NCBI GenBank assembly: GCA_022827095.1
Contig: JAJDTP010000001.1
Span: forward strand, 62,001-126,000
Origin: Dehalococcoidia bacterium
Lineage (GTDB): Bacteria > Chloroflexota > Dehalococcoidia > Lucifugimonadales > UBA3495
DNA: 64,000 nucleotides
Reading direction: 5' to 3'
Position 1 is the stretch's first letter. Every line of letters starts with the position of its first letter. The notes under the pieces were generated by a model. The model was not told the origin of the DNA and searched no databases. It saw only the letters and a program-made list of their open reading frames with translations. Below are positions 58,874-64,000 of the stretch, piece after piece. The translations under genes and the position numbers were made by a program.

Positions 58874-59683
58874 ATGATGACGTCCCCCAAGACACCCAGC
58901 GGCGCAAATATGCTGCCCTACCGCCAGCAGGGCGAGATTGACTATGCTTGCCTGGAGTTCGCCCCTGACGTCAAGGAGATGCCGCCGGACCACATGGAAC
59001 AGAGCCGTGAGATCAGGGAGATTACCGGGTTGCTGGCCGCCCGGTTCACCGAGTTTCACACCCGGCCCGACGTGTTCCTGGACGACGGAACGTTCATCTG
59101 CTATGACCCGGGCAACCTGAACGTGCGCATCACGCCGGACGTGTACCTAGCCTTCGGCGTGGACGCGGTGGCGATTCGACCCCGCAAAATCTACCTACCT
59201 TGGGAGGTAGGCAAGCCACCGGATTTTGCCTTGGAAGTGGCTTCCGAAAGCACCGCATCTGTGGACATCAGGCGCAAACCAGACATATACGCGAGGATCG
59301 GTGTGCGGGAATTCTGGCGCTTTGACCCCACCGGCGGGCGGTATCACAGGCAGCCGATATGGGCTGGCGAGTTGGTTGACGGGGAGTATCGGGAGCTGCC
59401 GCAAACCCGCGAGCCCGACGGCATCCTGAAGGTGTACAGTCCGTTGCTGGGGATCAGCCTGTGCTGGGATGACAGCTGGCCCCGGGTGTATGACCCGTCC
59501 ACCCAAACGTACGACCGGAATTGGCGGGCGGAACAGGCGTATGCAATCGCGGTCCGGGATCAGCGGGACGCGGCGCGTGAAGAACGCGACGCCGCTCAGG
59601 CGGAAGTCGAACGGCTACAGGAACTGCTGCGCCGGAGAAACGTCGAAGAAAGCGAAACTGAAGGAGATGCCACGCCATGTTGA
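58874..59683 (+). CDS. Uma2-family protein with C-terminal coiled coil
   Basis: 269 residues. The core is RITPDVYLAFGVD (Asp), GKPPDFALEVASESTASVDIRRKPDIYARIGVREFWRFD (Glu, Lys) and LLGISLCWDDSW. A charged coiled coil (RDQRDAAREERDAAQAEVERLQELL) ends the protein, as in the 48222 paralogue. The ATG at 58874 follows GGGAG. The 3' end overlaps the DinB gene by 7 bp. Confidence 0.87.
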   Translation: MMTSPKTPSGANMLPYRQQGEIDYACLEFAPDVKEMPPDHMEQSREIREITGLLAARFTEFHTRPDVFLDDGTFICYDPGNLNVRITPDVYLAFGVDAVAIRPRKIYLPWEVGKPPDFALEVASESTASVDIRRKPDIYARIGVREFWRFDPTGGRYHRQPIWAGELVDGEYRELPQTREPDGILKVYSPLLGISLCWDDSWPRVYDPSTQTYDRNWRAEQAYAIAVRDQRDAAREERDAAQAEVERLQELLRRRNVEESETEGDATPC

Positions 59684-60213
59684 ACGACCCACAGGCGTTC
59701 CTGAGCTATTTCGAAGGCATCCACCGCCGCACGGTGCGGGACATTCACGCCCTGCCGAAGCCGGCCGAGTCGTGGGCTCCGCCGGCGGGTGAGGGTGAGA
59801 ACGCGTGGAGCATCGCGCAGATCGTGCATCACATCTGCGAGTCGCGGATGTATTTTGCCCGGGCCTACCGCAATGAGGGTTGGTTGTACGACTGGGAGGT
59901 TCCCAGCACCGCGTCGCTGGACGATTGGGTCCCGGCGTTGCAGGCGTCGCTGGAGGAGTTTCGCGGCCGCATCGATGGCACGCCGGCTGAGTGGCTGACC
60001 CGGCGCATCCAGATGATCGACACCGACGGCATGCTCAGCGGGTGGCGGGTTCTGATGATGATGGTGGAACACGAGGTGCACCACCGGTCGCAGATCGACA
60101 CCTACGCCGGGATGCAGGGCTGGGACGTGCCGCAGATCTACGGCCGGACCCGGGAGCAGATTGATGATTTGCAGGAAGGGCAGCGAGAACGGGCGGGTTC
60201 GACAGACGATTAG
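59677..60213 (+). CDS. DinB-family four-helix protein
   Basis: 178 residues. The metal-binding His triad of DinB/YfiT proteins is visible: His in SIAQIVHHICESR and two in VEHEVHHRSQIDTYAG. It may be a thiol-dependent S-transferase (mycothiol or bacillithiol), as is common in the family. AAGGAG precedes the ATG. It is translationally coupled to the Uma2 gene upstream. Confidence 0.87.
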   Translation: MLNDPQAFLSYFEGIHRRTVRDIHALPKPAESWAPPAGEGENAWSIAQIVHHICESRMYFARAYRNEGWLYDWEVPSTASLDDWVPALQASLEEFRGRIDGTPAEWLTRRIQMIDTDGMLSGWRVLMMMVEHEVHHRSQIDTYAGMQGWDVPQIYGRTREQIDDLQEGQRERAGSTDD

Positions 60214-60222
60214 CGGCTGAGA

Positions 60223-60792
60223 TCAGGGGTTGATCGCGCTGGCGCGGTTCTGCACGATGAAGGTTTCGCGGCGTTCCAGGTAGTCCGCGACGAGGTTCAC
60301 CAGGGCCTGCGGACGCTCGGCGGCGATGTCATGGCCGGCGTCGTAAACGAAAGCGACGTTGCAATTTGGGATGCGACTCCGGTAAACGCTCGGGGCTACC
60401 GGGTCGATGGTGTCGTCCGCCTGTCCGAACACCGCAAGCGTTGGGCACTGGATATCGGGGAGCCGCGACTCCAGGTCGTGGGTAGATCCTGCCGGCGCTC
60501 CAGCGGGCCGTACCGCCAGGGGCGAGATCAGAACCAGCGACGCTATGCTCTCCGGCGATTGCAGGGCATGGCGGATGGCCACGGAGGCGGCGGAGGAAAC
60601 GCCGATGAGCCCGTAATGTCCTGTGGCCAGCGGCGCGACCGCGGCGCCGACCTGGTCTTCCGCCACGGATCCGAAGTCGTCCAGGCGCGGTTCCAGCACC
60701 ACCCAACGTTGCGCCAGTCCGTCCCGGAGGGCGGAAGAACGCTCCGGTTCGTCGACGATGACTACGGTCTCGCGCAATGGGTCAGAAGCCAC
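60223..60792 (-). CDS. Small alpha/beta-hydrolase-fold protein
   Basis: 189 residues. The nucleophile elbow reads GLIGVSSAASVA (Ser, with the second Gly replaced). The acid lies in FGQADDTIDP and the His in DAGHDIAAERP. It is shorter than usual hydrolases (no full N-terminal sheet), so it may be an esterase-like or degenerate form. Its start is 3 bp from the stop of the monooxygenase gene upstream, so the two form an operon. Confidence 0.78.
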   Translation of the reverse strand: MASDPLRETVVIVDEPERSSALRDGLAQRWVVLEPRLDDFGSVAEDQVGAAVAPLATGHYGLIGVSSAASVAIRHALQSPESIASLVLISPLAVRPAGAPAGSTHDLESRLPDIQCPTLAVFGQADDTIDPVAPSVYRSRIPNCNVAFVYDAGHDIAAERPQALVNLVADYLERRETFIVQNRASAINP

Positions 60793-60795
60793 GGG

Positions 60796-61899
60796 TTACA
60801 GTTCCTTGAGGCGAGGCAGCACCTCGCGACCGAACAGGTCGATCTCGACCATCACGTCCCGATGGGTCAGGCTGGGCTGCTGAAAGAACAGGTCGATGAC
60901 GCCGGTGCCGCACCGGTCGTGGTAGTCCTTGATCTGCTCGAACACGGTGTCAGGCCCGCCGACGAAGGTGAGGCCGGGAGCGCCGCCCACGATGTCGCCG
61001 CTGGCGCTGCCGGCGAACACGTTGCGGTAGTCAACATCCTGGCCGGAGCGAGAGGCCTGGATCACCTGGGACACCGAGGAGCGCAGCGCCATGCCGGGCG
61101 CGCGGCCCTGGTCGGTTTGGGCATTGAACCAGTCCTGGGCTTCGCGGTCGGTTTCGGCCAGGTAGATGCTGCCGCGAAACACCAGCTGGTCCGGTTCCGG
61201 CTGCCAGCCGGCTTCGTCGCACCAGTGGAGGTATTTTTCGGTGATACCCGCCACCTGCTCTGAGGGCACGAAGGATACGCCGAGGCCCAACCCGTGCTCT
61301 GCGGCGTACTGCACCGCGTCGTCGCTGCGGGTGGCGACCAGGGCGGACGGGAAGGGTTGCTGCACCGGCCGGGGCCAGACTGCCACGGTGCGGTACTGGT
61401 AGTAGCGGCCCTCCCAGGAGAACGGTTCGGGTTCGGTCATGGCCTTCAGGATCAGGTCCATGCCTTCAAGCAGGCGTCCCCGACCCTCTGACGGGTGAAC
61501 GCCGTAGACCTGGTCCTCGTTGGGCGTGCCGCGCAGGAAACCCATCACGAGGCGGCCGTTGGTGATGTTGTCCAGCAGGGTGAGTTCCTCAGCGGCCCGC
61601 ACGGGGTTGTTGAGGGGCAACAGGGGGCCGAGCATGGCGATCTTCACCGACTTGCACCGCTCGGCCACGGCGGCAGCCATCACGGCGGGCGTGCCGGTGG
61701 CGATGCGGCCGGAATAGTGGTGCTCGGAGAAGCTGACCCACTCGAAGCCCATTTCCTCGGCGAACTCGCACTCCTCGATGCCGTCCTGGTAGCTCTGCAC
61801 CGAGGTTTCGGGGTCGCTGTACGACGGCGGCGTGGGCCAGGTGGGCGGGAAATCCCGCCGGTGGGCGTATCCCATGGCGCCGAGATAGGATGCTTTCAT
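60796..61899 (-). CDS. Luciferase-like flavin/F420-dependent monooxygenase
   Basis: 367 residues beginning MKASYLGAMGYAHRRDFP. Landmarks are MGFEWVSFSEHHYSGR, AMLGPLLPLNNPVRAAEELTLLDNI, GRLVMGFLRGTPNEDQ and QQPFPSALVATRS. It is upstream of, and coupled to, an alpha/beta-hydrolase, a combination that fits stepwise oxidation and hydrolysis of an ester or lactone. AGGAGCATC precedes the ATG. Confidence 0.9.
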   Translation of the reverse strand: MKASYLGAMGYAHRRDFPPTWPTPPSYSDPETSVQSYQDGIEECEFAEEMGFEWVSFSEHHYSGRIATGTPAVMAAAVAERCKSVKIAMLGPLLPLNNPVRAAEELTLLDNITNGRLVMGFLRGTPNEDQVYGVHPSEGRGRLLEGMDLILKAMTEPEPFSWEGRYYQYRTVAVWPRPVQQPFPSALVATRSDDAVQYAAEHGLGLGVSFVPSEQVAGITEKYLHWCDEAGWQPEPDQLVFRGSIYLAETDREAQDWFNAQTDQGRAPGMALRSSVSQVIQASRSGQDVDYRNVFAGSASGDIVGGAPGLTFVGGPDTVFEQIKDYHDRCGTGVIDLFFQQPSLTHRDVMVEIDLFGREVLPRLKEL

Positions 61900-61979
61900 G
61901 CTGCGATGCTCCTGCGATCCTTTCTGGCGTTGCCGCCAACGTTGCTGTCAGGGTCGTTGGTTCGGCCGTACGACCGATG

Positions 61980-62441
61980 CTAACGTTGCCCGCGCCTCTC
62001 TTCAAAGCTGGCGGTGATTGCCTGCTCGGCGCGCTTGCTGTGTTCCGCGATGAACTGCTCGAGGCGGCGGATCTCTGCGGCGCGCTCCGGCGAAAGCTCC
62101 TGGCGGCCGGCCTGCTGTTTCAGCTGGGCCAGCTCCTTGCGAGCCTTGTCGACCTGCTGGACGGATTCCAGGGCGGCGAGTTCGTCCAGCGCCGCCTTCT
62201 TGATGGTCAGCACGCGCCGGTGGTTCTCCTCGGCGTCCCGCAGGCGCTCTTCGACCTCGCCCATAGCGGACAGAGCCATTTCCAGCGGAGCGCGTCCGTA
62301 GATGGTCTGGCGGGGCAGCCGGCGCAACTGGGTACGAAACTGGGCGATACTGGCGTCCAGCTGTTCCTCCTTGTGGCGAATTTCCGCCAGGGAGAGGCGC
62401 AAGGCGGCCATGGCCTGTTGCAGTTGGGAAACGGAAGACAT
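61980..62441 (-). CDS. Coiled-coil protein of unknown function
   Basis: 153 residues, almost entirely helical and charged: SLAEIRHKEEQLDASIAQFRTQLRRLP, LRDAEENHRRVLTIKKAALDELAALE, KARKELAQLKQQAGRQEL. No membrane segment. The start at 62441 is chosen because upstream frame sequence reads through the terminator hairpin at 62459. Function unknown. Confidence 0.6.
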   Translation of the reverse strand: MSSVSQLQQAMAALRLSLAEIRHKEEQLDASIAQFRTQLRRLPRQTIYGRAPLEMALSAMGEVEERLRDAEENHRRVLTIKKAALDELAALESVQQVDKARKELAQLKQQAGRQELSPERAAEIRRLEQFIAEHSKRAEQAITASFEERRGQR

Positions 62442-62458
62442 GAGAACAGATACACGTG

Positions 62459-62482
62459 GGGGGCGAATGATTGTTCGCCCCC
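62459..62482. terminator. Hairpin after the aminotransferase gene
   Basis: Perfect 9-bp stem GGGGGCGAA / TTCGCCCCC with loop TGATTG, 20 bp past the aminotransferase stop (minus strand). Same core as the hairpin at 7817. Confidence 0.6.
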
Positions 62483-62502
62483 GACTGAATTTCGTGTGCG
62501 AA

Positions 62503-63618
62503 TTAACTCTTGAAACCGACTTTGGGGAGCACGCGCTCCAGGGCTTCAAGCACCTCGGTGATGTCGTCCCTGGTCACCCAGCCCAAATGGCCGATGCGGA
62601 AGCAGTGGCCGGTTAGCTTGCCCTGGCCGCCGGCCAGGACGACTCCCTCGTCCTCGCGCATCATGGACATGAACCGGCCGCCGTCGATGTCCTCTGGCAT
62701 CTTGATGCCGGTAACGGTGTTGGAGGCGCGGGATTCGTCGTTGGCGAGGAGTTCCAGGCCCAGGGCCTTGATGCCGGCACGGCAGTACTCGGCGACCTCG
62801 GCATGGCGCTCGTACACGTTTTCGAGGCCTTCGCCGATGATGTGGTCGAGGCCCAGACGCAGGCCGTAAAGGAGGGCGACGTTGGGCGTCCACGGGGTCT
62901 GGCCGCGGGACAGCGAGCGCTCGGCAGCCATCAGGTCGAAGTAGAAGCGGGGCATCTTGGCGTCCTGGTAGGCTTCCCAGCCCCGGGCGCTAATGCTGAT
63001 GAAGGCCAGGCCGGGCGGGATCATGAAGCCCTTCTGGGAGCCGGTGGCCACCACGTCGCAGTTCCAGCCGTCCACCGGGAGCGGGATACAGCCCAGGCTG
63101 CTCACGGCGTCCACCAGCAGGAGCTTGTCGAACTCGCCCTTGACCACGCGGGCGATGGATTCCAGGTCGTGGGTGACCCCGGTGGAGGTCTCGTTGTGGG
63201 TGACCAGGACGGCCTTGATTTCGGGGTCCTTCTGGAGTTCAGCGCGGATGGCCTCGGGATCGATGGCGTCGCCCCATTCGAAGTCCATGCGGGTCACGTC
63301 GGCGCCGTAGCCCTCGGCGATCTGCACGAAACGGTCGCCGAAGGAACCGGCGGTGGCGGCGATGACCTTGTCGCCGGGGGACAGGGTGTTGACCACGGCG
63401 GCTTCCAGGGCTCCGGTGCCGCTGGAGGTGAGGATGTACAGGTCATTGCTGGTCATGAAGACCTGCTTCAGACCGGCGGTGGTGGCCTCGATCAGCTCCT
63501 TGAACTCGGGACCCCGGTGATTGATCATGGGCAGGGACATCTCGTCCATGATGTCGTCGGGAATGGGGGTCGGTCCGGGGGTACGCAGGTTCTGGGGCTC
63601 GATCTTGGTCAGGGTCAT
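62503..63618 (-). CDS. Class V aminotransferase (serine/alanine-glyoxylate type)
   Basis: A 371-residue PLP enzyme. NLRTPGPTPIPDDI is the usual N-terminus of alanine- and serine-glyoxylate aminotransferases. ILTSSGTGALEAAVVN, HNETSTGV, LLLVDAVSSLGCIPL (Asp) and the PLP Lys in VATGSQKGFMIPPG follow. AGGAGC precedes the ATG at 63618. A glyoxylate-consuming role would fit with malate synthase in the same window, but the amino donor is not decidable. Confidence 0.9.
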   Translation of the reverse strand: MTLTKIEPQNLRTPGPTPIPDDIMDEMSLPMINHRGPEFKELIEATTAGLKQVFMTSNDLYILTSSGTGALEAAVVNTLSPGDKVIAATAGSFGDRFVQIAEGYGADVTRMDFEWGDAIDPEAIRAELQKDPEIKAVLVTHNETSTGVTHDLESIARVVKGEFDKLLLVDAVSSLGCIPLPVDGWNCDVVATGSQKGFMIPPGLAFISISARGWEAYQDAKMPRFYFDLMAAERSLSRGQTPWTPNVALLYGLRLGLDHIIGEGLENVYERHAEVAEYCRAGIKALGLELLANDESRASNTVTGIKMPEDIDGGRFMSMMREDEGVVLAGGQGKLTGHCFRIGHLGWVTRDDITEVLEALERVLPKVGFKS

Positions 63619-63755
63619 CGGGAAAGCTCCTGGTGGGCGCGCGAGGGCGCGCATTATTGGTCTGTTAGGCGACTCTGGGCGTCAGCGCTGCGCGTCATGC
63701 GACGGCGAATAACAGCGTGATTTTGTTCACACGCGACCAGTATTATAGCAAGGAT

Positions 63756-64000
63756 TTACGAATCCGTTCCGGGCGCGTCCGTTTCGTCGCCTTCGCTGTC
63801 GGGGTCACCGAGCAGGAATTCGCCCACAGTCAGGACCACGTCGGGGAAGACCCGGGGGCTGATCCGGCCGTCGGCGGGGACTATCCGACTGCTCTGGTAA
63901 ACGCCGTCGACGGGGTCATGGAAGGCTTCGACCTGGCGGGCAGCGACGTTGGCAATCCAGACTTCTGGGATGCCGGCTGCGGCGTAGAGGGGTAGTTTCA
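63756..64000 (-). CDS. Uma2-family protein, 3' part only (start outside window)
   Basis: The minus-strand frame entering from the right edge encodes the C-terminus of a Uma2 protein: LPLYAAAGIPEVWIANVAARQVEAFHDPVDGVY, then RVFPDVVLTVGEFL and an acidic tail, ending TAA at 63756-63758. The catalytic Asp/Glu part lies beyond base 64000. The plus-strand frame over the same bases is a shadow. Confidence 0.8.
   Translation of the reverse strand, partial: KLPLYAAAGIPEVWIANVAARQVEAFHDPVDGVYQSSRIVPADGRISPRVFPDVVLTVGEFLLGDPDSEGDETDAPGTDS

Noticed and set aside
63717-63995. Plus-strand 92-codon frame at the right edge
   Set aside because: The minus strand encodes a convincing Uma2 C-terminus over the same bases.

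Overview
The window is high-GC DNA packed with short operons and many strand switches. It reads like a Chloroflexota genome, most plausibly a Dehalococcoidia / SAR202-type lineage. The basis is gene content: four luciferase-like flavin monooxygenase paralogues, a CaiB/BaiF CoA transferase, an orphan xanthine-dehydrogenase-type molybdenum subunit, amidase, fumarylacetoacetate-hydrolase-type enzymes, NIPSNAP, M24 peptidase, five Uma2 proteins and several PaREP1/HEPN-like small proteins. This placement is inference from content; no rRNA or tRNA was seen that could fix it.

Layout. 1-10.7 kb: the end of a von Willebrand A protein with a cysteine-rich insertion, recF, a sirtuin, an MscS channel, a membrane protein, a probable selenoprotein of the GrdB/PrdB family whose gene is split by an in-frame TGA, an alcohol dehydrogenase, and a DUF2335 pair. 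10.9-14.3 kb: a DUF433/DUF5615 toxin-antitoxin pair, an acyl-CoA synthetase and small proteins. 14.4-23.4 kb: a promoter followed by a PEP-carboxykinase-like gene and malate synthase (glyoxylate shunt plus a gluconeogenic-type enzyme), Uma2 genes, a 5'-3' exonuclease, MazG and SppA. 23.4-25.8 kb: a compact HEPN / AAA ATPase / PD-(D/E)XK-like cluster that looks like an uncharacterised defence module. 25.8-36.3 kb: catabolic enzymes (two flavin monooxygenases, M24 peptidase, a degenerate SDR, a CoA transferase, a molybdenum hydroxylase). 36.3-39.5 kb: a coiled-coil nuclease-like gene, a broken PaREP1 gene, DUF4268 and cupin. 39.8-44.2 kb: CDGSH protein, hydratase, rsmI, an STM4504-type HEPN protein, a PIN remnant and an aspartic-protease pair. 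44.3-64 kb: a ThDP enzyme, higBA with a duplicated antitoxin, more monooxygenases and Uma2 genes, a SelA-fold enzyme, nitroreductase, amidase, GMC oxidoreductase, DinB and an aminotransferase.

Themes. (1) Organic-matter catabolism by expanded oxidoreductase families. (2) A dense set of toxin-antitoxin, HEPN, Uma2 and restriction-endonuclease-like genes, several decayed or duplicated. (3) Intergenic palindromes of two dispersed families, and perfect GC-rich hairpins at gene ends. The strongest leads are the TGA-interrupted GrdB-like gene with a SECIS-like hairpin at the right distance, the HEPN/AAA/nuclease cluster, a family of coiled-coil restriction-like proteins with a tandem decayed copy, and a two-domain HigA antitoxin. 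All family names come from reading motifs by eye; no database search was run.
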